From: Allocoprobacillus halotolerans
GTDB lineage: Bacteria; Bacillota_I; Bacilli_A; Erysipelotrichales; Coprobacillaceae
DNA: 64,000 bases
Reading direction: 5' to 3'
Assembly (NCBI RefSeq): GCF_024399475.1
Contig: NZ_CP101620.1
Coordinates: forward strand, 310,001-374,000
A program made the position numbers and the translations under genes. This document shows positions 15,652 to 25,277 of this stretch, piece by piece. How positions within the stretch are numbered: position 1 is the stretch's first letter; each line of letters begins with the position of its first letter. The notes under the pieces are model-generated. The model made no database searches. It saw only the letters and a list, made by a program, of their open reading frames with translations, and was not told where the DNA came from.

Positions 15652-15683
15652 TTGAATATGTCCTGCTAGCAGGACATATTCAA
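15652..15683. repeat. 32-bp perfect palindrome inside the IS left end
   Basis: TTGAATATGTCCTGCT followed by its exact reverse complement, 36 bp inside the IS and 46 bp before the transposase start. As RNA it would be a 16-bp hairpin that could stop incoming transcription or hide a start site, protecting the host from impinging expression. Confidence 0.8.
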
Positions 15684-15729
15684 AAATTCATGTTATTATA
15701 TAATCTCACTTTTGTTGGGAGGTTATTCT

Positions 15730-17127
15730 ATGAGAAAGGTTGTTTTAAGAATGAATGAAGAAAATAAATATCTGACTATTAAAAAACTTGTTGAAACTAA
15801 TGGTAATAAAAAGCGTGCTGCTGTTAAACTTAACTGCTCTGTCAGAACCATTAATAGATTGATCATTAAATATAAAACTTATGGAAAAGCTGGTTTCGTT
15901 CATGGCAATAGAGGTAGAGCTCCTGCTACTACCATCCCTCTTGATATTAAAAATCAGATCATTAAATTATATGTCGATTATTACTCTAATGCCAATTTTA
16001 CTCATTTCTGTGAAATCGTTCATGATGATCTTAATGTCAAAATCAGTGATACTACCTTGAATAAATGGCTTAGAGAGGAAAATATTATTTCTCCTAAAGC
16101 TACCAAAAAAACTAGAAAAATCCTTAAAAATCAGCTGAAGGCTCAATTGAATAATACTTCTTCTAAAAAATTCAAAATCAAATCAAAGAAGTCATTGCCT
16201 CTGTTGATGAAAATGATGCTCATCCTAGAAGACCTAGATGTAAATATAAGGGTGAGATGATTCAAATGGATGCATCCAGCTATGAGTGGATTCCTGGTCA
16301 AATTTGGCATCTTCACCTTGCTGTCGATGATGCTACCGGTGAGGTGGTTGGGGCTTGTTTTGATCATCAGGAAACATTAAATGGCTATTATCATGTCTTT
16401 TATCAAATTCTCACTAACTATGGAATCCCTGCCATGTTCTATACTGATCGCCGCACTGTGTTTGAATATAAAAGAAAAAACAACGCCTTTGATGACGAAG
16501 ACACCTTTACACAGTTTTCCTATGCCTGTCATAATCTTGGCGTTGATATTAAAACAACGAGCATCGCTCAAGCCAAAGGCAGAATCGAACGATTGAATCA
16601 GACCTTTCAATCAAGATTGCCTGTCGAGCTTAAACGTGCTCATATCAAAGATATAGAGTCAGCCAATGAATTTTTAAACTCATACCTAAAAAATTCAATG
16701 ACAGATTTGCTCTACACCTCAATAGTACCAAATCGGTCTTTGAAATGCAACCATCATTGGAGAAGATTAATCATACATTGGCGGTTCTTTCACCAAGAAA
16801 GATAGATGCAGGACACAGTATCAAATTCAAAAATAAGATATACATACCGGTGACATCAAACGGGACCCCATGCTATATGAAAAATAAGATGGATTGTATG
16901 GTCATAGAATCATTTGATGGAGGATTATATGTGAATATTCTTGATCAAATTTACCTGATGCAGGAAGTTCCGAAACACAGTCCATATTCTAAAGAATTTG
17001 ATGAAGAAATAAAGCCAAAGAAAGAAAAAATAAATATATTCCACCAATGAGTCATCCATGGAAACAAGATTCTTATTTAAGGTATCTTGCAAAGCAAAAG
17101 CACCGAAATTGCGGTGTTAATGTTTAA
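15730..17127 (+). CDS. IS1202-type DDE transposase, frame-interrupted
   Basis: Start ATG at 15730 after GGGAGG. N-terminal helix-turn-helix (KRAAVKLNCSVRTINRLI), then the rve/DDE domain: MIQMDASSYEW (first Asp), AMFYTDRRTVFEY (second Asp), KGRIERLNQTFQ (Glu), and a C-terminal IPVTSNGTPCYM region ending in HPWKQDSYLRYLAKQKHR. Three frame changes, near 16175, 16690 and 17030, all fall in A runs that are one base short. It is either decayed or, given the same pattern in host genes, misread. Length otherwise matches the family. Confidence 0.88.
17101..17116 (+). terminator. Hairpin at the IS right end
   Basis: CACCG-AAATTG-CGGTG over the last transposase codons, followed by T-rich sequence. Confidence 0.4.
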
Positions 17128-17159
17128 AAATTTTTAGGACATTTTCAAAATTGCTTGAC

Positions 17160-17188
17160 AGATATTTTTTCGTTTTTTACAAAAAAAT
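17160..17188. repeat. 29-bp target duplication, right copy
   Basis: Identical to 15587-15615. Before insertion the site lay inside an inverted repeat TTTGTAAA/TTTACAAA. Confidence 0.9.
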
Positions 17189-17267
17189 ATTCTTTACATA
17201 AAATTTACGTATTCTACACAACTCTATATAATAAAACTGATATATTGAAAACAGGTGGTGATTTTCA

Positions 17268-17549
17268 TTGAATTTTAAACTTTATAAAAAAATAATAGAA
17301 ATTGGCATTATTGTGACACTTATTTTTAGTATCATATTACTTGCTATGTATACTGTCAATTCTGATTTTTATGGTATATGTATCCTCATTATAGGAAGTG
17401 TGATTATTATGATGTATTTTATTTTTCTTATCTGTCATTTTATTTTGTGGCGCTGTCCTTATTGTCATCATAGATTAAGGTTTGTTCCTTTTTTAAAAGA
17501 AACAATCTATTGTTCCTATTGTGGAAATCAATTCATTGATGAAAACTGA
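17268..17549 (+). CDS. Small membrane protein with zinc ribbon
   Basis: 93 residues. The start is probably TTG at 17268, after GGTGGTGA. Two membrane segments (about 9-28 and 40-60) are followed by a cytoplasmic zinc ribbon CPYCHHRL...CSYCGNQF. Similar small proteins are frequent in Bacillota; function unknown. It stands alone and ends in a strong terminator. Confidence 0.7.
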   Translation: MNFKLYKKIIEIGIIVTLIFSIILLAMYTVNSDFYGICILIIGSVIIMMYFIFLICHFILWRCPYCHHRLRFVPFLKETIYCSYCGNQFIDEN

Positions 17550-17555
17550 TGAAAA

Positions 17556-17594
17556 AAGAACTTATTTTATTGAATTTTCATAAAATAAGTTCTT
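17556..17594. terminator. Bidirectional terminator
   Basis: AAGAACTTATTTTAT / ATAAAATAAGTTCTT, a 15-bp perfect stem with A/T flanks, between convergent genes. Confidence 0.9.
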
Positions 17595-17598
17595 CTTT

Positions 17599-17915
17599 TT
17601 ATTCCATAATTTCAATATCCATAATATCATCAAATGAAATTCTTTGTTGATTAATAAAAATCATTCTACAATAATCTCTATCTATTTTTGTAATGACTCC
17701 TTGTATAGTCAAATATTGCTGATGTGCATAATAAGTGACTTTCACCAATAATCCTTTATGCAATCTTTGAAACAGAGAATTTAATCTTTCACATTCATCT
17801 TCCATCAATTCTTTTTTATCTACTGGCTTTTTTCTTTTTCACGTAAACATTGTCTAAAACCTTTTAAAGAATCAAAAGGTTGAAATTCTATCGCATTATC
17901 ATTATTATTGTGCAT
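17599..17915 (-). CDS. YolD-like protein
   Basis: About 105 residues starting at the ATG at 17915 (AGGAGG upstream), whose first bases overlap the end of the polymerase gene. The first ~31 residues (MHNNNDNAIEFQPFDSLKGF) and the rest (LFQRLHKGLLVKVTYYAHQQ, ITKIDRDYCRMIFINQQRIS, FDDIMDIEI) are in different frames separated at an A run (near 17826) that is one base short. YolD-like proteins are coded beside Y-family polymerases in many Bacillota and are thought to act with them; the neighbour here confirms the call. Confidence 0.8.
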
Positions 17916-19160
17916 TATGTCCTCCTATCAATTGATGGCGTTGTTTGGCTGTTGATTTCTCTTGGGTACTCATAGCTTTTAAGACTGCATCCTTGCCATA
18001 TTTATTTTTAATATCGACAATAGCTTGTTGTAATTGTCTTTCTTTTTGTATATCTTCATAATCCGTAAATAAATCATAAGCTTCATATCTTTCATCTTTA
18101 ACATTGCCTAAACCTATCGAAATTTTTCTAATCAGTTGATCACGGAAAGTCGTAGATTGATAAAGTTCAACAAATTCTTTCATGAGTAAGCGACAAGAAT
18201 TCGTTACCACAGATATTTTACGACTTCCTCCTGTTGATGGTAATGATGCATCTACATATCTGATATGCAAAGAAATATGATTTGTAACAAGTCGTTGTTC
18301 TACTAATTCTAAAGTATTATCTTCAACCATTTCTTTTAACACCAATAAACCATCTTGAAAACCATAATCACCAAATAAAACTTGTCCATTAGAAATGGAA
18401 CGATGTTTTGGCTTATAGCTTTTGATTTGTGGAATCGTTGCTGGTTCTTGGCCCCATGCATGTTGAATTAAAAAACGTGCATTGACTCCAAATTCTTTAT
18501 AAAGAATATCTTGTGGACACATCGCCACATCTTTCATAGTCATCAATCCTAATTGATGAAGTCTTTTTTCTATACCTCTACCAACTTGCCAAAAATCTGT
18601 AAGTGCTGTATGATGCCATAAAGTTTGTTGATAGAGTTTTTCATCTAAATAAGCCATATGACTTTCATTATGTTTAGCGGTAATATCTAAGGCAACTTTT
18701 GCAAGATAAAGATTTGTCCCAACGCCTACTGTGGCTGGAATACCGGTTGTCTGATAAACATCATCTATAATCATTTGTGCAATAGCTTTTGCACCCATCT
18801 GATAAAAACGTAGATATTGCGTCACATCAAAAAAGCTTCATCAATGGAATACACATAAATATCATCTTGACTCATATACTTTAGATACAATTCATATATA
18901 TTGGCTGAATAATCCATATATAGTTTCATTCTTGGTTTGGCAACAATATAATCAATATGTTTAGGAATCTCAAATAAACGACATCTATTTTTGACACCCA
19001 ATTGTTTTAGGTGTGGTGATACTGCCAGACAAATTGTACTATTTCCTCGTGATACATCTGCCACAACCAAATTAACCTGATAAGGATCTAAACCTCTTTC
19101 TACACATTCAACTGATGCATAAAAAGTCTTAAAATCAATACATAAATAATATTTCATCAT
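17905..19160 (-). CDS. Y-family DNA polymerase (UvrX/DinB type)
   Basis: About 418 residues. The palm begins with YYLCIDFKTFYASVECVERG (metal-binding Asp), and YSIDEAF (about 104-110) is the catalytic SxDE motif. The little finger and C-terminal region follow (SLPSTGGSRKISVVT, RKISIGLGNV). The frame is lost right after SIDEAF at GCTTTTTTGATG, where one more T restores it, so a homopolymer shortfall is likely. The start (19160 or 19157) follows GGTGGTGAG. Such error-prone lesion-bypass polymerases are found on chromosomes and plasmids with yolD. Confidence 0.9.
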
Positions 19161-19248
19161 CTCTCACCACCTTACAAGGATATTATATAAAATAAAAGTT
19201 GCATAATCAATGGTATTCATGCAACTTTTCTATACAATATTTTCCTTT

Positions 19249-19533
19249 TTATAAATGATGTTTCACACGATCATGTTCTTCTGCTCTTTTGGCATCATTG
19301 AAACGATCCAATGTTCCTACTAAATAACCCGTAATACGACGGATTCTTTGAATCGGTTGAGGTTGTAAATAATAATGCATATCTACATAATCTCCATCAA
19401 CAGTTAAAGTCAACGCTGTTAATGTTTCTTCAGGATATTTGTCTTTGACATAACGAACATAGGCTTTCATTTCTTCTTCATTCATATCACCATTGAGAAC
19501 TTCTACTTCTACATTATCAATCATTTCTTTCAT
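19249..19533 (-). CDS. Small NrdD-like protein (anaerobic RNR C-terminal type)
   Basis: 94 residues from the ATG at 19533 (AAGGATGTGA upstream). The C terminus IRRITGYLVGTLDRFNDAKR, followed by AEEHDRVKHH, closely resembles the NrdD signature that precedes the zinc and glycyl radical sites, but the radical loop and the large catalytic barrel are absent. Stand-alone proteins of this size occur in Erysipelotrichia and Clostridia; whether they bind the reductase is unknown. No nrdD or nrdG lies nearby. Confidence 0.65.
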   Translation of the reverse strand: MKEMIDNVEVEVLNGDMNEEEMKAYVRYVKDKYPEETLTALTLTVDGDYVDMHYYLQPQPIQRIRRITGYLVGTLDRFNDAKRAEEHDRVKHHL

Positions 19534-19659
19534 TTCATTCACATCCTTTGTTTTCATTATAATCAATGAAAAATTAAAAAACAAATAAAACCACCCATTC
19601 CTACTTGAAAAAATATATTTTCATTTATACAATGAACATAATAAGCGAGGTGAATACAA

Positions 19660-20105
19660 ATGGAAAGAATTACAAGTTTTAGTGTCGATCATACAAAACT
19701 CAAAAAGGTGTTTATATTTCAAGAATTGATGATGATTTAACGACTTATGACATTAGAATGTGTGAACCTAATGTTGATGAACCTTTAAATCCTCAAGCTG
19801 CTCATACAATCGAACATATTGGTGCGACACTTTTAAGAAATGGTCACTATAAAGAACATATTATTTATTTTGGTCCAATGGGTTGTATGACGGGGTTTTA
19901 TCTGATTACAAGAGATTTGGATTTTGAAACTGTCAAAAATTTAGTGAAAGAAATTTTTGAAGCCATTGCTTCATGGAATCAGGATATTCCAGGTGCTAAA
20001 AAAGAAGAATGTGGCAATTATACTTATATGGATTTAGAAAAGGCAAAACAATCAGCATCTTTTTTTATCAATAGTTCATGGGAACATAGCTATCATTATC
20101 TTTAA
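19660..20105 (+). CDS. luxS: S-ribosylhomocysteine lyase LuxS
   Basis: About 149 residues. Start ATG at 19660 after GCGAGGTGAA. It cleaves S-ribosylhomocysteine to homocysteine and the AI-2 precursor. The zinc site is visible: AAHTIEHIGATLLRN (two His and catalytic Glu) and GPMGCMTGFYL (Cys). The first ~20 codons (MERITSFSVDHTKLKK) are in another frame; one extra A at CTCAAAAAGGTG (near 19707) restores a standard LuxS N terminus. Because all catalytic residues are kept, I read the break as an assembly error. Confidence 0.93.
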
Positions 20106-20148
20106 AAAAGACGAGGATGAAAATAGAAGTATTTTCATCTCGTCTTTT
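20106..20148. terminator. Bidirectional terminator after luxS
   Basis: AAAAGACGA(G)GATGAAAATA pairs with TATTTTCATCTCGTCTTTT around a GAAG loop. Confidence 0.9.
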
Positions 20149-20151
20149 CAT

Positions 20152-20655
20152 TTATAAACCATATTTTTGACGATCTTCTTCAATATTTCCATGATGTTGT
20201 AAAGAAAGATCAGTATACTGCATAATTTCAAACTTATTGCCATCAGGATCATGAATCCACATCTGCCATGTTTGAGATTGTCCTTTGTTAGGTTCTATAT
20301 CAATCTCTACACCTGCTTGAACAAGTTCTTCTCTAGCTTGAAAAATATCATCAACCATCAATGCAAAATGTGAATAACCTAATCTTGTATCAGGTTGTTC
20401 ATGTTCCTTTTGTCCTTCGGATTTAGGGAATAATTCTAAATATTGTCCAGGTGCCAATTCAATAAAAATATAAGCAATTCCAGTGGGATTGATTTTCGCC
20501 TGATTTGCCCATGCCTGACGTTGAGGATTGTCTTTATAGGCATCATAACGCATAATAATCTTGGCTTTTAAACCTAATTTATTTTCATAAAAATCACGCA
20601 TTGCATCCATCTGATCTGTATAAAAAGATAAATGCATCACTTCATTAAATTTCAT
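20152..20655 (-). CDS. VOC-family (glyoxalase-like) protein
   Basis: 167 residues from the ATG at 20655, with AAGAGGAAA upstream. Two beta-alpha-beta-beta-beta modules: VMHLSFYTDQMDAMRDFYEN with LGLKAK, and YSHFALMVDDIFQAREEL with IHDPDGNKFEIMQYTDLS at the end. These carry typical metal ligands (His in MHLSF, Glu in FIELAPGQYLELF, His in GYSHFAL, Glu in KFEIM). The substrate is unknown. It overlaps the preceding dehydrogenase gene by 11 bases and so is part of the same operon; a role as sugar-derivative isomerase or lyase with the two dehydrogenases is possible. Confidence 0.8.
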   Translation of the reverse strand: MKFNEVMHLSFYTDQMDAMRDFYENKLGLKAKIIMRYDAYKDNPQRQAWANQAKINPTGIAYIFIELAPGQYLELFPKSEGQKEHEQPDTRLGYSHFALMVDDIFQAREELVQAGVEIDIEPNKGQSQTWQMWIHDPDGNKFEIMQYTDLSLQHHGNIEEDRQKYGL

Positions 20656-21658
20656 GATAACTTTCCTCTTTTTGATCATCAGCTGGGAATTTCACACCTG
20701 CTGATTGTCTCGCTAATGTTGCAATCTTCATTGCGATTAAACTTTTTTGCATCATCAATTCAGCTCTTTCAACATCTTTTTCATCGATGATTTTCACAAA
20801 TTCTACAAATTCAAAGTACATACGATGTTTTCCTTGTTGTTCATCATATTCGTATTCACTTTGATCATTTTTCAATAGTTTAAAACAAGATGCATTATTA
20901 GCAGGCGTATCTAACACAAGACATCCTTGATCTCCTTGAACACTTGTCATAATCGGTGCTTTACAGTCTTTTGCACCAATCAAAACGGCCTTAAATGTCC
21001 CATAGTCTAAAGTGATAATACCTGATGTATCAATACCTTTTTCGATATTGGCTTGATAAGATACATGTTGTGGTTCACCAAATAAAGCAACCATCAAATG
21101 AATATTATAAATATTCAAGTCCATCAAAGCCCCACCTGATTTATTAACATCAAATGCTGGTAAAATCTGCCCTTCTTTAAAAGCATTATAACGTGATGAA
21201 TATTGTGAATAATTAGCTGAAACAATTTTCACATTTCCCACTTCAGATAAGAGTTCTTTCATCTTTAAAACATTTGGTAAATATTGTGTTGAAATAGCTT
21301 CTAACAAAAACAATTCTTTTTCTTTTGCAAGTGCATATAACTTTTCTAATTCTTGAACATTAGATGTAAATGGCTTTTCACAAATTACATGCTTTCCTGC
21401 TTGTAAAGCTTTCAAACTCATTTGATAATGAAGATGATTATTCACAGCGACATAAAGAACTTCAACTTGATCATCTTTCAACATTTCATCATAATCCACA
21501 TAAGTTGTAGCGATTTGATGTTCATCAGCCATTTTTTCAATCTTTTCTTTTTCTTGTGGTAAAGCACAAATAGCCATGAGTTCAATACCATCTACTTGAT
21601 GAATAAATGTCAACAAATCATGAACAATCATTCCTGCTCCTAAAATTCCTACTTTCAT
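20645..21658 (-). CDS. Gfo/Idh/MocA-family oxidoreductase
   Basis: 337 residues. N-terminal Rossmann fold KVGILGAGMIVHDLL, then HVICEKPFTSN with the EKP motif typical of the family, and a C-terminal alpha/beta domain with GGALMDLNIYNIHLMVALFG. These enzymes oxidise or reduce sugars, inositols or derivatives with NAD(P). Three bases separate it from the gene upstream, and it overlaps the VOC gene downstream. It resembles the third dehydrogenase at 28475 more than its immediate neighbour. Confidence 0.85.
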   Translation of the reverse strand: MKVGILGAGMIVHDLLTFIHQVDGIELMAICALPQEKEKIEKMADEHQIATTYVDYDEMLKDDQVEVLYVAVNNHLHYQMSLKALQAGKHVICEKPFTSNVQELEKLYALAKEKELFLLEAISTQYLPNVLKMKELLSEVGNVKIVSANYSQYSSRYNAFKEGQILPAFDVNKSGGALMDLNIYNIHLMVALFGEPQHVSYQANIEKGIDTSGIITLDYGTFKAVLIGAKDCKAPIMTSVQGDQGCLVLDTPANNASCFKLLKNDQSEYEYDEQQGKHRMYFEFVEFVKIIDEKDVERAELMMQKSLIAMKIATLARQSAGVKFPADDQKEESYHEI

Positions 21659-21661
21659 TTT

Positions 21662-22684
21662 TTAAGCCTCCTTTGCTACTTTTGTTGCCTTTTCAATAAT
21701 TTTTAATACTTCAATCACTTCTTCATCTTTGACAATCTTTGGTTGACCATTAAAAATCACATCATATAGGTTATCATATATGATACCATAATCTTGAATT
21801 TCTGTCGGCACTTTTTTTGTAATATCTTGTCCTTTTTCATCAATATAAGATAATGTTCCCCATTTATCTTCTGGTAGTGGATCAAAACTGATTTCAACTG
21901 GTCCTGGTTTATTCGCTAAAGCACTTTGATGTCCTAAAGCTGGCATTAAGAAGCTTCCCTTACGTCCATGAACAATAAAACGTGGATAATCTAATTTAAC
22001 ATAATAACTTGTTTTGACAATAGCTTTCATATGATCATAGAAAAAATCAATATCATAATAATCATCTGATTCACCTGGATGATCAAAACTTCGGCAATCA
22101 TAAACGACTTTATTTGGTTTTCCAAACTGTCCAATGATCTGATCAATAGGATGAACAGCTAAACCATATAAAATGCCAAAACCTTTATGATCAGCAATTG
22201 ATGGACGATAATAATCATAATGAGATTCGACTTCTAAGATTTCTCCTAAAACGCCTGATTCAATCACTTTTCTCACTGTACGCATATCAGCATCAAAGCG
22301 ATGGCTTTGATTCGCCATAGCGACCAAACCTTTTTCTTTCGCAAAAGCGAAAACTTCTTGTGCTTCTTTAGCCGTCAAAGCAAATGGTTTTTCACAAAGA
22401 ACATTTTTTCCGTGTTCTAAGGCTTGCATTGTATAAGAAACATGGAAGGCATCTGGTGTATTAACCACAATCAGATTGACTTCTGGATCATTCATCACTT
22501 GTTCAATATCTGTCGTAAAAGTAATATCAGGATACCAAGTTTCTCTTTCTTCATCTCCCTGACGATCTTCTTCACGACGATAAATATATTTTACTTTCAC
22601 TGTGTCTTTTCTTCTTTCAACATAAGGCAAATGATAACGACACACACTATTACCAAAGCCAATATAAGCAACAACTAACATCAT
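21662..22684 (-). CDS. Gfo/Idh/MocA-family oxidoreductase
   Basis: 340 residues, first gene of the three-gene operon; GGAGGAAGAT precedes the start. Dinucleotide motif VAYIGFGNSVCRYHL, EKP motif NVLCEKPFALTAKEA, and LYGLAVHPIDQIIGQFG with the catalytic-type His/Asp pair. The family includes inositol, glucose-fructose and deoxysugar dehydrogenases; the substrate cannot be named. The RpiR regulator is coded divergently and probably controls this operon. Confidence 0.87.
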   Translation of the reverse strand: MMLVVAYIGFGNSVCRYHLPYVERRKDTVKVKYIYRREEDRQGDEERETWYPDITFTTDIEQVMNDPEVNLIVVNTPDAFHVSYTMQALEHGKNVLCEKPFALTAKEAQEVFAFAKEKGLVAMANQSHRFDADMRTVRKVIESGVLGEILEVESHYDYYRPSIADHKGFGILYGLAVHPIDQIIGQFGKPNKVVYDCRSFDHPGESDDYYDIDFFYDHMKAIVKTSYYVKLDYPRFIVHGRKGSFLMPALGHQSALANKPGPVEISFDPLPEDKWGTLSYIDEKGQDITKKVPTEIQDYGIIYDNLYDVIFNGQPKIVKDEEVIEVLKIIEKATKVAKEA

Positions 22685-22816
22685 ATCTTCCTCCTTTATC
22701 TAGCTTCATTTTATAAAAACCAATGTCTAAAAAATAGCTTTTCTCATGCAAAAGAAATGCGATTTCATTGGTTTTACAAAAGCATGAAATTGAATTTCAT
22801 TCCTGTCATTTTTATC

Positions 22817-22832
22817 GAGAAAACGTTTTCTC
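22817..22832. promoter_or_regulatory. cre-like/RpiR operator
   Basis: Perfect 16-bp palindrome GAGAAAACGTTTTCTC between divergent dehydrogenase and RpiR genes. It resembles a CcpA cre site. Similar sites lie before the PTS IIC genes (38982, 39135, 46130). Confidence 0.65.
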
Positions 22833-22870
22833 TTTGTCTTTTCTATGTTAAAATAAACACAGGTGATACA

Positions 22871-23653
22871 ATGATTCAAGATATTATTCAAAATATAAAA
22901 TTAACTCCTCATGAAGAAGCCATTGTGCAATATATTCAACAACATCCAGATTGCATTTTAAAGCACAATGCTAAAGAACTGTCACAGCTGATTTATGTCA
23001 GTCCACCAACAATGGTACGTTTTGTTAAAAAATTAGGCTTTCAGGGTTATCATGATTTCCAATTAACTTATAGTCAGGAATATATGATGTTTAATCAAAC
23101 CAAAGACTATCATCTCGATCAAAACAGTTCGATGAATGATATTATCAATGTCCTTCCTGATATTTATTATCATGTCTTTATGGAAACCAAAAAGATTACA
23201 AGAACCGAAGCTTTTGTCAGAACAGTGAATTATATGATGGAAGCCAAACAGATTGATTTTTATGCTAATGATAACAATTACGCTGAAGTACAATCAGCCT
23301 GTTTAAAACTGTCCAACATTGGCATCCGTGCCCAAGCATTTAACGCTGTGAATACTGTTTATTTAGATGCCATCAAACCTTCCAATGTGCTCGCCTTTGT
23401 TGTAAGTCATTCAGGGCATAATCAGACAATGGTTGATGCTGCCTACACATTACGTAAAAAACGTATACGTGTAATTGGAATTACAGGAAAAATAAGTCCT
23501 ACTTTAGATATGATTTGTAATGAAAGTTTACATATTGATAGTTATCAGCATCATCTTCCTTTTGGGATTATGTTGTATGGTATATCTATTCATTATATTA
23601 TTGATATTTTATATACTGCCTTGTATTTTAAAAAGAACACCAATCGTCAATGA
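22871..23653 (+). CDS. RpiR-family transcriptional regulator
   Basis: 260 residues from ATG 22871, which has AGGTGATACA upstream. The N-terminal helix-turn-helix (LSQLIYVSPPTMVRFVKKLGFQ; RpiR pattern) is followed by a SIS sugar-phosphate binding domain (about 110-245) containing AFVVSHSGHNQTMVDAA. RpiR proteins sense phosphosugars. It is divergent to the dehydrogenase operon and adjacent to a GH1 gene, so it should respond to an intermediate of that pathway. Confidence 0.87.
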   Translation: MIQDIIQNIKLTPHEEAIVQYIQQHPDCILKHNAKELSQLIYVSPPTMVRFVKKLGFQGYHDFQLTYSQEYMMFNQTKDYHLDQNSSMNDIINVLPDIYYHVFMETKKITRTEAFVRTVNYMMEAKQIDFYANDNNYAEVQSACLKLSNIGIRAQAFNAVNTVYLDAIKPSNVLAFVVSHSGHNQTMVDAAYTLRKKRIRVIGITGKISPTLDMICNESLHIDSYQHHLPFGIMLYGISIHYIIDILYTALYFKKNTNRQ

Positions 23654-23661
23654 TTGGTGTT
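23636..23661. terminator. Terminator
   Basis: AACACCAATC / GATTGGTGTT hairpin followed by TTTT, overlapping the rpiR stop codon. Confidence 0.85.
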
Positions 23662-23692
23662 TTTGCATACAAAAAGGAGATACGAAATCTCC

Positions 23693-25164
23693 TTAATCTA
23701 AGTCTTCACCATTAGAACGACAAACTTTTTGATAATAATAGAAAGAATCTTTTTTATAACGTTTTCCTGTTCCATGACCTTCATCATCTATATCAACATA
23801 AATAAATCCATAACGTTTTCTCATTTCTCCAGTTGAAAAAGATACCAAATCAATACAACTCCACATTGTATATCCCATTAAATCAACACCTTCTTCAACA
23901 GCCTCTTTCATACATTGAATATGTCTTCTATGATAATCAATACGATAAGGATCATGAATTGAACCATCTGCTTCTAATTGATCAATGGCTCCCATTCCAT
24001 TTTCAACAATTAATAATGGAACCTGATAACGATCATAAAGTTCATGTAAATAATATTTTAAACCATCAGGATCAATTGGCCATCTCCAATCCGTTGCATC
24101 TAAATAAGGATTTTTCGCTCCTAAAGAAAGATTTCCATTACTTAATTCAATATTATCAACATGTGTTGTGGCACAAGATGACATATAATATGAAAAGGCT
24201 AAATAATCAGCTTTGCCTGCCATTAAATCTTGTTGGTCTGCTTCACTTATATGAAGTTGCACACCATATTCTTTAAAAATTCTTGAAGCATAAGATGGAT
24301 AAACACCTCTAACCATTGTATCCGCAAAGAAGTAGAAATTATCTTGCATTTTCTTTTGGGCTAATGCGACATCTTTTGGATCACAAGTTAGTGGATAAGT
24401 ACATTGTCCTGCAATCATACAACCAACTCGATAATCAGGATTGATTTGATGTGCCATTTGAACAACTTTTGCAGCAGCAACCATCTGATGATGTGATTCT
24501 TCAAAAATACGTTGACGATCAGCTTGAGTGACTGTTGGATTTACATCCATAAGCATCTTTAAAACATTTAATTCGTTAAAAGTAATCCAATATTTCACAA
24601 GACCTTGATATTCTTCCATACATACCTTGTTAAAGGCAACAAATTCATCAATCAATTGACGATTTGACCAACCACCAAAATCTTCTACAAAAAAGCTGGC
24701 ATATCATATTTATACATTGTAACAATAGGTTCAATATGATGTTTTTTAAGTTCCTGTAAGACGTGACGATAATAATCAACACCTTCTTGATTCACTCCAC
24801 CTGCAATACCATGTGGTAAAATTCTTGCCCAAGAGATTGTGAGATTCAATGCTTTAAATCCCATTTCGGCAAGTAAGGCTATATCTTCTTGATAATGACG
24901 ATAAAAATCAGACGCAAAATGATTTGGATAGATTTCACCATCTTTCAAAATATATTTTGCTCCAGCAGGCATTTGCCCACTATATTGCATCACTTGACCA
25001 ATTTGTCCATCAGTCGTCTGATAATAAGCGTATCTTAATTTATCTTTATTTCCACCTAAATAATAATCAGGTTCAACAGGTGATTTGCCACCTTCATTCC
25101 ATGCACCTTCAATTTGTGTTGCGCTAATATCTCCACCCCATAAAAAATTCTCTGGAAAACTCAT
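23693..25164 (-). CDS. GH1 6-phospho-beta-glucosidase 1 (frame-interrupted)
   Basis: About 490 residues from ATG 25164 (GGAAGGAATGAG). Hydrolyses phosphorylated beta-glucosides made by the PTS. Seen: N-terminal FLWGGDISATQIEGAWNEGG, acid/base WITFNELN, nucleophile LIVENGMG, and the phosphate-binding S...KRYGFIYVD near the C terminus. One frame change near 24690, where GCTTTTTTGTAG needs one more T to continue as FVEDFGGW. An insertion after residue ~30 is shared with the GH1 at 26893, marking the two as close paralogues. It follows rpe-IIB-rpiB. Confidence 0.9.
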
Positions 25165-25190
25165 TTTCTCATTCCTTCCTTTCATGAAAA

Positions 25191-25256
25191 TCTATGATTA
25201 ACAAAAAAGTAGAGAGGATGCTTTGTTGATAAATGATGCCTTTTGTTAATCATAGA
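25191..25256 (-). repeat. 16-bp inverted repeat between rpiB and GH1
   Basis: TCTATGATTAACAAAA (25191-25206) and its exact complement (25241-25256) enclose 34 bases. It would be a long hairpin in the mRNA just before the GH1 ribosome binding site; probable attenuator or processing element. Confidence 0.65.
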
Positions 25257-25277
25257 TATTTATTTCAACATTTAAGA

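Larger units (their letters stand above)
15616..17159 (+). mobile_element. IS1202-type insertion sequence (ISNCY group)
   Basis: 1544 bp between the two 29-bp target copies. The ends are imperfect inverted repeats (about 18 of 27 positions: AATATGATAATGTCTTAA left against AATTTTGAAAATGTCCTAA right). It contains one DDE transposase gene with three one-base shortfalls in A runs. Target duplications of 24-29 bp are a known hallmark of the IS1202 subgroup, and the protein is of the same type. It inserted just beyond tRNA-His. Confidence 0.85.
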
